From assembly GCA_002401655.1 (NCBI GenBank), contig NVTT01000063.1, positions 848 through 5,992 of the forward strand: DNA of 5,145 nt, read 5' to 3'. Below are positions 1 to 5,145 of this stretch, piece after piece (the stretch's first letter is position 1; each line of letters opens with the position of its first letter). The position numbers and the translations under genes were made by a program. Source of the stretch: Gammaproteobacteria bacterium (lineage in GTDB: Bacteria > Pseudomonadota > Gammaproteobacteria > Enterobacterales > Kangiellaceae). Below the pieces are notes generated by a model, which was given only the letters and a program-made list of their open reading frames with translations, was not told the origin of the DNA and made no database searches.

Positions 1-2
1 AA

Positions 3-31
3 TTGTTCTGAAATATTAATTGAAATGTAAT
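3..31 (+). promoter_or_regulatory. Possible sigma70 promoter of the receiver gene
   Basis: TTGTTC (3-8) and TGTAAT (26-31) are separated by 17 bases. The -10 box matches TATAAT at 5 of 6 positions, while the -35 box matches TTGACA at only 3 of 6. It would give a 5' leader of about 100 bases before the ATG at 137. In such AT-rich sequence a match of this quality can arise by chance, so this is only a candidate. Confidence 0.2.
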
Positions 32-136
32 TTTTAACAGAAACGATAGGGAAAATAAATAATAATTTATAAAAACGAGTTACATAAATATTATAAACAA
101 TTTGAAAGTTGGGTTTCAGGAAATAGGATCAATATT

Positions 137-535
137 ATGAATAAACAAAGTAAATACATAAATAAAACAATCTACTATATAGAAGATGATGACATGTCCC
201 AAATTTTGATGTCAGCATTTTTGAAGGACAACTATCCTGATTACAATGTGAAAACATTTGACTTAGTTCGAGTTGGAAAATCTTATATAGAAGCTAACGG
301 CTTTCCAACAATTGTGATAACAGACTATAAAATGCCCGCAGGAGAAGATGATGGTGAGTTCTTAATCCGTTGGATGGAATCAATAGGTTTCGATAATTAT
401 ATTGCATGGACCGGAAATTCCGATGAGTTGAAACAAAACTTACATGAGTTCGATTTTTATTGTGTAGAAAAACATAATTATAAAAAACTTACTCTAGTGC
501 TCAATAAAATACTGATAATGTTCAATATAGATTGA
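137..535 (+). CDS. Stand-alone response-regulator receiver domain protein
   Basis: This 132-residue cytoplasmic protein is a single CheY-like receiver domain with no DNA-binding or enzymatic output domain. Receivers of this kind accept a phosphoryl group from a histidine kinase and act through protein contacts. Visible landmarks are the acidic pair E16-D17 (in YYIEDDD), the phospho-acceptor D63 (in VITDYKMP), the switch threonine T92 (in AWTGN) and the lysine K112 (in VEKHN). Two details are unusual: the loop after D63 reads MPAGEDDG, about two residues longer than the usual MPxMDG, and the conserved lysine is followed by His rather than Pro. AGGA at 125-128, 8 bases before the ATG, supports the start. 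No kinase or chemotaxis operon adjoins it, and a terminator follows, so it seems to be monocistronic. The family is clear; the partner kinase and output are unknown. Confidence 0.88.
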   Translation: MNKQSKYINKTIYYIEDDDMSQILMSAFLKDNYPDYNVKTFDLVRVGKSYIEANGFPTIVITDYKMPAGEDDGEFLIRWMESIGFDNYIAWTGNSDELKQNLHEFDFYCVEKHNYKKLTLVLNKILIMFNID

Positions 536-560
536 ACATTAACTTCTGCATCGCTGTTTT

Positions 561-591
561 ACAGAAAAAGGCAGATGTTTTTCTGTTTTTT
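561..591 (+). terminator. Probable rho-independent terminator after the receiver gene
   Basis: ACAGAAAAA (561-569) and TTTTTCTGT (578-586) form a perfect 9-bp inverted repeat around an 8-base loop, followed by TTTTT (587-591). It starts 25 bases after the stop codon at 533-535. The stem is A/T-rich with only two G:C pairs, so it may be weak. An alternative imperfect stem pairs ACTTCTGC (542-549) with GCAGATGT (571-578), with one mismatch, also just ahead of the T-rich tract. Confidence 0.5.
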
Positions 592-599
592 AATCATGG

Positions 600-723
600 T
601 CACTAACTTTGAGAACAATCATGAAGTTAGGCCAAATAAACATGTTAGATATCACTATTAGATGTTGCTTCTGCTTTAGGATTGAAGCTCCATGAACTAA
701 AAGAATCAGTAGAGTTACAATAA
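600..723 (+). pseudogene. Possible decayed XRE-type helix-turn-helix regulator, C-terminal half
   Basis: The frame at 658-720 reads LLDVASALGLKLHELKES..., then ends at a TAA (721-723). This is the typical last-helix pattern of XRE/Cro-C1 regulators (compare the generic TLLRIAEALGLSL). The frame one base over, upstream at 600-656, reads SLTLRTIMKLGQINMLDIT. Removing one base near 657 joins them as GQINMLDITLLDVASALGL, with Gly-to-ALGL spacing exactly as in the family. No start codon with a ribosome site and no helix-turn-helix N-terminal half is present: the upstream sequence is the receiver gene's terminator. I infer a truncated and frameshifted remnant, perhaps of a toxin-antitoxin or phage-type repressor. 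The match is short and from memory of the family pattern, so coincidence is possible. Confidence 0.35.
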
Positions 724-1290
724 TATAAGATCATATGAAGTATGGGATTTGTTAATTTAACATCAAACCCACTAAAATAGATTATTACGAGCTTTCTCAT
801 TGAATTCAAAATGGGCGATTATATGCTATTTTCAAATTTAATTTTGAACTACAAACCCAAGTGTAATTTGACGATTGACTATATCTAGACTAATCTAATT
901 GACTAGTTTTACTACTAGTTGATGACTGTCTTTACAAATATAACTCCAAATTGCGGATGTTCGATAAAAACGATCCATTGTTAGAAAAAAATCGATTTTA
1001 CTTACCTTGTTGTATGGGCTATAAAGTACAGCCAGTTCTATTAAATTAAATCAATAAGCACAATGTTAATTTGTTTTTAGTCGGTTTACACTAATAGTTA
1101 AAAAAATTGTATGTGTGCTTTATCTTATGTATTGCTTTTAGAAAAACAAAAATGGAAGCTTCACTTATATTTTTTTGAGGTGAAATTGAGTTATGAAATT
1201 CTAATTGTATGTAAGATAAATAATCTCTTTGAGTCAAAGCCAAAATATTTAACCAAATATATTAACAATACTTAATTTAGGAATGAAAAT
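724..1290. other. Gene-poor intergenic stretch upstream of the carbonic anhydrase
   Basis: No intact gene can be supported here on either strand. Open frames present are 811-888 (25 residues, no ribosome site), 900-1049 (ATG at 957, 30 residues, starting MFDKNDPLLEKNRF) and 1111-1275 (54 residues, see findings). ACTAGT occurs at 902-907 and 914-919. AAATTAA (1043-1049) and TTAATTT (1066-1072) could pair ahead of a T-rich run, but the stem is all A:T. The last 65 bases hold two dyads, listed separately. No well-spaced sigma70 promoter for the downstream gene stands out. Confidence 0.5.
1227..1260. promoter_or_regulatory. Two adjacent dyad symmetries upstream of the carbonic anhydrase gene
   Basis: CTTTGAGTCAAAG (1227-1239) is a perfect 6+1+6 palindrome. 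Five bases on, ATATTT (1245-1250) and AAATAT (1255-1260) flank AACC as a second perfect dyad. They lie 31-64 bases before the ATG at 1291, in the zone where a promoter and operator would be expected. They could be binding sites for a dimeric regulator. The second is all A/T and could be chance. Confidence 0.3.
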
Positions 1291-2148
1291 ATGAAAATAA
1301 CACTAATCACCTTTGCGGTAGCAATATTATTACCCCAATACATTAGCGCTAAAGAACCTGGTCATAACGTTGTATCAGATGATGTCATATCTGAACAGCG
1401 AGCTAAGCTTGCTGAAAACTCAAAAGGTAAAGGATACGGTCCACAGTCGCCTCGTGATATAGATATGCTTTCAGGTAGTAATCCAAATTCCTTTAGTTAT
1501 GCGCCAACGTCAACTAAAATGAATTTGTGTAATATCCACTTTCATAAAAATGCGGAGCATAAAGGTGGTCAATTTACTAAATACGCAGGTAATGGAAATG
1601 GAAATGGATATTTAAGTGGTTACAAATATTCTGGTAAATTAAACGCTTCCGAACTTAAAAAATCTAGTCACAATATTTGCTCTAGCAAATACGGTTCATT
1701 GCAGCCAGGAGATACAATTGAGGTACATTATGTTCACTCAACAGCGCAAGTGAAACCTGGTCCAACACTTGGTTCATGTTTAAATGATGCCATCAAAAAT
1801 CCGCAACTGCGAGTTGAAACTCAAGTATATGTTTTAGTTAACGATTTAAAAGCTCTTAATTTTATAAATTTGAATGAGTTTGGTAAAAAGAATGGTTTGC
1901 ATCAGGCAATGAATATACCAAATAACACTGGGGCACCTATTCAATATTCTGGATCAACTACAGGTCCTAGTTATAATGAAATAGGTTCTCCTTTTCAAGT
2001 GACGTGGAATGTGCGGCCTAATGTAGCAAAAGTAGATATCGAAAGTGTTGGTAAGTGGTGTGAAGGAAATGCATTCGATGAAGATCATGCTCACGGTGTA
2101 AGAAACCTTGTAACAAATCCTGAACTCATTTCAAAAATAACTCTATAA
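1291..2148 (+). CDS. Delta-class carbonic anhydrase, secreted
   Basis: This protein is predicted to hydrate CO2 to bicarbonate reversibly in the periplasm, using a metal ion (usually zinc) held by three histidines. Residues 1-20 form a signal peptide with likely cleavage after ISA (18-20). The mature domain carries the family core NLCNIHFHKNAEHKGG (78-93), DTIEVHYVHS (141-150), GSTTGPS (221-227), QVTW (236-239) and DEDHAHG (263-269). By comparison with alpha-class enzymes, H83, H85 and H146 are the likely metal ligands, with T223 as the candidate gatekeeper threonine. Four cysteines remain in the mature chain (C80, C130, C163, C257), so disulfides are possible. Length 285 fits bacterial members as I recall them. 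AGGA at 1279-1282, 8 bases before the ATG, decides the start; an ATG at 1283 stops after three codons. The gene stands alone and converges on the chemoreceptor gene. Assignment is by recalled family motifs, not a search. Confidence 0.85.
   Translation: MKITLITFAVAILLPQYISAKEPGHNVVSDDVISEQRAKLAENSKGKGYGPQSPRDIDMLSGSNPNSFSYAPTSTKMNLCNIHFHKNAEHKGGQFTKYAGNGNGNGYLSGYKYSGKLNASELKKSSHNICSSKYGSLQPGDTIEVHYVHSTAQVKPGPTLGSCLNDAIKNPQLRVETQVYVLVNDLKALNFINLNEFGKKNGLHQAMNIPNNTGAPIQYSGSTTGPSYNEIGSPFQVTWNVRPNVAKVDIESVGKWCEGNAFDEDHAHGVRNLVTNPELISKITL
1591..1608 (+). repeat. Three tandem copies of AATGGA inside the carbonic anhydrase gene
   Basis: The hexamer AATGGA is repeated exactly three times and encodes Asn-Gly three times (residues 101-106), in a glycine-rich loop just after the HFH metal-binding segment. 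Exact tandem hexamers can gain or lose copies by slippage while keeping frame. Confidence 0.8.
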
Positions 2149-2185
2149 ATAACGATTAGTTTGAAATCGGAAAAAAACAATAGAA

Positions 2186-2227
2186 AATTACCATTAGATA
2201 TTAACTTCATTTTGTCTTGTGGTAATT
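2186..2227 (-). terminator. Weak candidate terminator for the chemoreceptor gene
   Basis: AATTACCA (2186-2193) and TGGTAATT (2220-2227) form a perfect 8-bp inverted repeat with a 26-base loop. Read on the minus strand, the stem is followed by TTCTATTGTTTTTTT (2185 down to 2171), which suits a transcript coming from the gene ending at 2339. The loop is large, the stem is A/T-rich and the T run is delayed, so support is modest. On the plus strand no T run follows, so it is a poor terminator for the carbonic anhydrase gene. Nothing else convincing lies in the 190 bases between the two convergent genes. Confidence 0.3.
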
Positions 2228-2338
2228 AAATATAGATTTAGAATTGTACGTTGACAACCTGGAATCAGAATTCAATATTTATAATTTTGAAAGTGGCGAA
2301 AGGAGCAAGAGAAATACAATAAGCAGTTAAATTATAAA

Positions 2339-4006
2339 CTATACTCTAAATTGTGTAACTAACTCTTGCAGTTTCTTTGCCATATGCTCTAAATCGATAC
2401 TAGTATTAGACGTTTGTTTTACTCCTACAGCCGTTTCAGTTGTCATGTTATTTAGCTGAGAAACATTGTTAGTGATCTCATTAAGTACTGCATTTTGTTC
2501 TTCTGTGGCACTCGAAATTTGAATGCTCATGTCATTAATACGAGTAACAGCATTTGTTATAATTGAGAAAGCTTCGCCAGAATCGCTCGCAAGTTTAACT
2601 GCTTTCTTTGTTTGTAATTGACTTTCTATCATTAGCCGTACTGCTCGTTGAGAACCAGCTTGTAGTTTTTCAATCATTTGATTTATTTCTTCTGTCGACT
2701 CTTGTGTTCGACCTGCTAATGTGCGAACTTCATCGGCTACAACGGCAAATCCTCTACCTTGTTCGCCCGCTCTCGCAGCCTCTATTGCCGCATTTAAAGC
2801 TAACAAATTTGTTTGATCAGCGATACCTTTGATCACCTCCATGACTGAATTAATATCTGCACTATATCGTTCTAGTTCATGAATTGAATCAGAAGCTTCT
2901 TCTAATTGTTTTTCTAATTTATTGATTTCCTCAATAGCTTTACTGACAATTTGACTACCTACAACTGTTTGATTATTCGCCTCATTTGCAGCGTTTTCAG
3001 TGCTGCTAATATTACGTGCGACTTCTCGAACGGTCACAATTACTTCGTTCATGGCCAAATCAACTTGTTCCGTTTCTAATTTTTGCAGCTGAACGATATC
3101 GTTCGTTCGACCTGTAATCAACGACATTTCTTTAGATGCATCAAATAACTGTTCCGTTGTATTTGATATGTGAGCAAGCATTGTTAATAATTTTTTTCTC
3201 ATACCGTTCATTGCGGATAGTAAATCACCTACTTCGTCTGTGCTTTCGACCTCGATAATTTTTGACAAATCACCTGACGCAATTGCAGTGGCTTTTATGA
3301 TTGCCCCAACAATATAATGAGAAAGGAGCAAACTTGCAATGAGTCCAAAGAAAATACTTACAACGAGGACTATGCCAAGCGTAGATTCGGATTCATCTTC
3401 AAGTTTCATTGTTTTGAGAACACTTTGTTCAGTGTGTCTTTCAATTTTCGTCAAAAGCAAGTTGAGCTCGCGGTACAATTCAAATTCTTCTTCAGTTACA
3501 ACGTTCGCAATTTTTTCGGCTTTCTTAATATCACCTAGAGTAAACTCATTAAAAACTGTTATTGCATGCGTAACATAATTAATGTATTTTCTTTTAATCT
3601 TTTCTAACATTTCTAATTCAAGTCTTGTTTCAGCGTTATTCTTATCACCACTTAGTTTTATTGAATTCTTGAGTAAGTGCTCGACTTGTTTAAATTCATT
3701 GTTGATTAAATCTACATCTCTATTAAAGTCTCTCACTACTTGTTCAAACTTTATTCGAAAACTGTTTTCTTGACTTAAAATTACACCATAATGCAGGCTT
3801 CTTTCGAAATGAATTGCTTGTTTTAGCTGAAGGTTAGTGACCTTAGTAAGTTTACTACTTAACGGGATGTTATGAGATGCAATAATTGACAACTCTCTGC
3901 CAATTTGTTTCATAGCGTTGATGGCATAAAGTGAACTAAACGTTAATAAGAGTAAAAATACGCATGCGTTGCTTAATAGTTTGGTTTTTATTGACAAGTT
4001 TTTCAT
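2339..4006 (-). CDS. Methyl-accepting chemotaxis protein (transmembrane chemoreceptor)
   Basis: This inner-membrane receptor should sense a periplasmic signal and control the CheA kinase through CheW. In order: TM1 at about 11-31; a periplasmic, all-helical sensor of about 178 residues (32-209) of the four-helix-bundle type, with the IPL...QLKQAIHFERSLHYG pattern (47-74) of one gammaproteobacterial MCP group; TM2 at about 210-231; HAMP at about 229-281 (GDLS, 245-248; DEVG, 257-260); and a coiled-coil signalling domain to 555. The hairpin tip that binds CheA/CheW is intact (IADQTNLLALNAAIEAARAG, 395-414, then EQGRGFAVVADEVRTLA). The chain ends LVTQFRV, with no NWETF-like tail for tethering CheR/CheB. 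The HAMP first helix seems about four residues short and lacks its usual proline. GAG at 4017-4015, 8 bases before the ATG, supports the start. The gene is monocistronic as seen here. The ligand is unknown. Confidence 0.95.
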   Translation of the reverse strand: MKNLSIKTKLLSNACVFLLLLTFSSLYAINAMKQIGRELSIIASHNIPLSSKLTKVTNLQLKQAIHFERSLHYGVILSQENSFRIKFEQVVRDFNRDVDLINNEFKQVEHLLKNSIKLSGDKNNAETRLELEMLEKIKRKYINYVTHAITVFNEFTLGDIKKAEKIANVVTEEEFELYRELNLLLTKIERHTEQSVLKTMKLEDESESTLGIVLVVSIFFGLIASLLLSHYIVGAIIKATAIASGDLSKIIEVESTDEVGDLLSAMNGMRKKLLTMLAHISNTTEQLFDASKEMSLITGRTNDIVQLQKLETEQVDLAMNEVIVTVREVARNISSTENAANEANNQTVVGSQIVSKAIEEINKLEKQLEEASDSIHELERYSADINSVMEVIKGIADQTNLLALNAAIEAARAGEQGRGFAVVADEVRTLAGRTQESTEEINQMIEKLQAGSQRAVRLMIESQLQTKKAVKLASDSGEAFSIITNAVTRINDMSIQISSATEEQNAVLNEITNNVSQLNNMTTETAVGVKQTSNTSIDLEHMAKKLQELVTQFRV

Positions 4007-4026
4007 GGGAAATTCTCTTTAAAGGA

Positions 4027-4053
4027 ACTATAAAATGAATGCATGGTAAACAA
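4027..4053 (-). promoter_or_regulatory. Candidate promoter of the chemoreceptor gene
   Basis: On the minus strand TTGTTT (4053-4048) and TATAGT (4032-4027) are 15 bases apart. The -10 box matches TATAAT at 5 of 6 positions; the spacing is shorter than the ideal 17. It would start transcription about 15 bases upstream of the ATG at 4006, just before the GAG ribosome site. It is only a candidate. Confidence 0.25.
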
Positions 4054-4162
4054 GGCGTAACAATACCATTTGCTTCAAAGACTTTAGAAAGTATGAGGTT
4101 AAGTTTTTACCGCTTGCTGATTAGAATAGACCACATAATTAACAAAATCAAGCGTAGATTAA

Positions 4163-4190
4163 TTCGAATATAATGTAACTATTATTCGAA
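4163..4190. repeat. Inverted repeat TTCGAATA / TATTCGAA
   Basis: TTCGAATA (4163-4170) and TATTCGAA (4183-4190) form a perfect 8-bp inverted repeat with a 12-base centre. Each arm contains the self-palindrome TTCGAA, so the two palindromes are centred 22 bp apart, about two helical turns. It lies roughly 160-185 bases upstream of the chemoreceptor start. A paired operator is possible; no known regulator is recognised. Confidence 0.35.
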
Positions 4191-4429
4191 CATTCGTGCT
4201 TGAATGAATAGAACATAATTTCAGATTAGTTAAAAAAAACATACAATAAAGCTTAAATTATCAGCGATTCACGGCGAAATTTAATCACCTATTCTACCAG
4301 CATTACAGCCCTATCAAAAATAAAGCTTTCGCACTAAAAAGGCTCAAAATATTTTTTCAATAAAATTGAACTTTTTGTGAATTCTAAGATCTGATCAAAA
4401 TAGATACCCCGTATTTTGGCAGGTTTATT

Positions 4430-5145
4430 TTGAAATCCTTAATGAAACAAAAAAAACACTTAAATTTCACTGCACTCAGGCAAGCAATGACTTCTCACTT
4501 TAAGGCGATCCCAGATCCTCGCCAAACAGGAAAATGTGATTACAGTCAAAATGACGTACTGATGAGTGCTTTCGCGTGCATGTACTTTCAGCAGCCATCC
4601 TTACTTCAGTTTCAAGAAAAAATGCAAGAGGGACGACAAAAAAATAATTGCCGAACTTTATTTGGTATCGAAAAAATTCCCCAAGACTCTCAACTGAGAG
4701 AGGTGCTCGATAATATTCCAAGTGATTCTATCGCTCCCGTATTTAAAGATTTTTTTAGTCGGTTAAGACGTCACAAACATCTAGAAGATTATGCGATTTT
4801 ACCCAACGTGTTGATGTGCTCTATTGATGGAACCCAATATTACAGCTCTAAGAAAATCCATTGTAAGCACTGTTTACATAAAGAGCACAAAACGGGTGAA
4901 AAAACGTATAGTCATTCCGTTTTACAGGGAGCTATCATGCACCCTGACAAAAAACAAGTGATCCCCGTGATGCCAGAAGCCATTCAAAATTCAGATAGCG
5001 TTGCCAAGGTCGGCTCTTTAAAATCCAAACAAGACTGTGAAACTAAAGCCGCAAAACGCTTTATAGAAAGGCTAAAAAGCACTTATCCTCGGCAGCGTTT
5101 TTTAATTTGTGGTGATGGATTGATGTCGCACCAACCCTTGATCAA
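4430..5145 (+). mobile_element. Insertion sequence, left part, running off the window
   Basis: The transposase gene marks an insertion sequence whose right part lies beyond the window. The left boundary was not found: it must lie somewhere in the intergenic region before 4430. The element's coding sequence looks less AT-rich than the neighbouring genes, which fits acquisition from elsewhere. The start given is the earliest plausible start codon of the transposase, not the true end of the element. Confidence 0.6.
4442..5145 (+). CDS. DDE-type IS transposase, 5' part (probably ISNCY-type)
   Basis: The frame stays open from ATG at 4442 to the window edge, giving 234 residues of a protein that should be roughly twice as long. 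It would cut and join the ends of its own element. Family marks are the N-terminal HFKAIPDPR (19-27), the hydrophobic LMSAFACMYFQQPSLLQF (40-57), SIDGTQYYSS (127-136) with the first catalytic Asp D129, the Cys/His cluster HCKHCLHKEH (140-149), KQDCETKAAKRFIERLK (196-212) and ICGDGLMS (222-229) with the probable second Asp D225. The catalytic Glu would lie beyond the edge. No ribosome site precedes the ATG at 4442; the same frame offers TTG at 4430, six bases after AGG (4421-4423), which may be the true start. No stop or frameshift is seen. The ISNCY assignment is from memory of similar proteins; DDE transposase is the safer call. Confidence 0.8.
   Translation, partial: MKQKKHLNFTALRQAMTSHFKAIPDPRQTGKCDYSQNDVLMSAFACMYFQQPSLLQFQEKMQEGRQKNNCRTLFGIEKIPQDSQLREVLDNIPSDSIAPVFKDFFSRLRRHKHLEDYAILPNVLMCSIDGTQYYSSKKIHCKHCLHKEHKTGEKTYSHSVLQGAIMHPDKKQVIPVMPEAIQNSDSVAKVGSLKSKQDCETKAAKRFIERLKSTYPRQRFLICGDGLMSHQPLI

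Larger units (their letters stand above)
4007..4429. other. Intergenic region between the chemoreceptor and the transposase
   Basis: This region separates divergent genes and holds no open frame worth calling. It should contain the chemoreceptor promoter and the left terminus of the insertion sequence, but I cannot place the IS terminal repeat or a target duplication without the right end. Short dyads seen are TTCGAATA/TATTCGAA (4163-4190), CATTC/GAATG (4191-4206) and TTCAAT-AAA-ATTGAA (4356-4370). On the minus strand TAAAGTCT (about 4085-4078) resembles a flagellar sigma28 -35 box, but no fitting GCCGATAA-like -10 box follows. Confidence 0.5.

Noticed and set aside
811..888. Small open frame starting MGDYMLFSN, 25 residues
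   Set aside because: There is no ribosome site, no recognisable motif, and the length is expected by chance.
1152..1176. GGAAGCTTCA next to a T run as a possible terminator
   Set aside because: GAAGCTTC is a loopless palindrome and cannot form a hairpin of terminator type.
536..1290. Search for CRISPR, tRNA, riboswitch or integron attC-type structure in the long gap
   Set aside because: No regularly spaced repeats, no cloverleaf-like GC stems and no attC core sites were seen.
2608..3773. Several plus-strand open frames of 63-79 residues (for example 2608-2832, 3317-3538, 3339-3578, 3582-3773)
   Set aside because: All are antisense to the chemoreceptor gene, whose protein is a complete textbook MCP; the antisense frames show no recognisable domain.
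4078..4085. TAAAGTCT on the minus strand as a sigma28 -35 box for the chemoreceptor
   Set aside because: At the proper distance the sequence is GGTATTGT, which does not resemble GCCGATAA.
4356..4370. TTCAAT-AAA-ATTGAA as a terminator or IS terminal repeat
   Set aside because: The stem is only 6 bp and nearly all A/T, it lies upstream of a gene start, and no matching copy is available because the right end of the element is outside the window.
4500..4721. Minus-strand open frame of 73 residues
   Set aside because: It is antisense to the transposase coding sequence, which carries clear family motifs; the antisense product shows none.

Overview
The window is AT-rich DNA from a Gram-negative bacterium, most likely a marine gammaproteobacterium of the Pseudoalteromonas/Colwellia/Shewanella/Vibrio kind. 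This rests on the chemoreceptor type (C-terminal FRV ending, gammaproteobacterial hairpin tip), a secreted delta-class carbonic anhydrase, the transposase family and the base composition. The genus is an inference and cannot be fixed from the sequence alone.

Layout, left to right. (1) 137-535 (+) encodes a stand-alone response-regulator receiver domain with no output domain, followed by a probable intrinsic terminator at 561-591. (2) 536-1290 is a 755-base stretch without a confident intact gene. Its first part (about 600-723) reads, after one single-base frame correction, like the C-terminal half of an XRE-type helix-turn-helix regulator, so a decayed gene is suspected. The rest holds short open frames and a pair of dyad symmetries just upstream of the next gene. 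(3) 1291-2148 (+) encodes a secreted delta-class carbonic anhydrase. Its active-site motifs can be laid over those of alpha-carbonic anhydrases. (4) 2339-4006 (-) encodes a complete membrane chemoreceptor (MCP) with a helical periplasmic sensor, a HAMP linker that looks about four residues short, and a standard signalling hairpin. It converges on the carbonic anhydrase gene. (5) 4007-4429 is intergenic, with the MCP promoter region and several short dyads. (6) From 4430/4442 to the right edge is the 5' half of a DDE-type insertion-sequence transposase, cut by the window end.

The genes do not form one operon. The receiver and the chemoreceptor are both signal-transduction parts, but they are distant and on opposite strands, so a link is not shown. 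The carbonic anhydrase would interconvert CO2 and bicarbonate in the periplasm; a functional link to the adjacent chemoreceptor is speculation. The decayed regulator and the IS element suggest an accessory region with turnover. I saw no CRISPR array, tRNA, rRNA or clear new multi-gene system.
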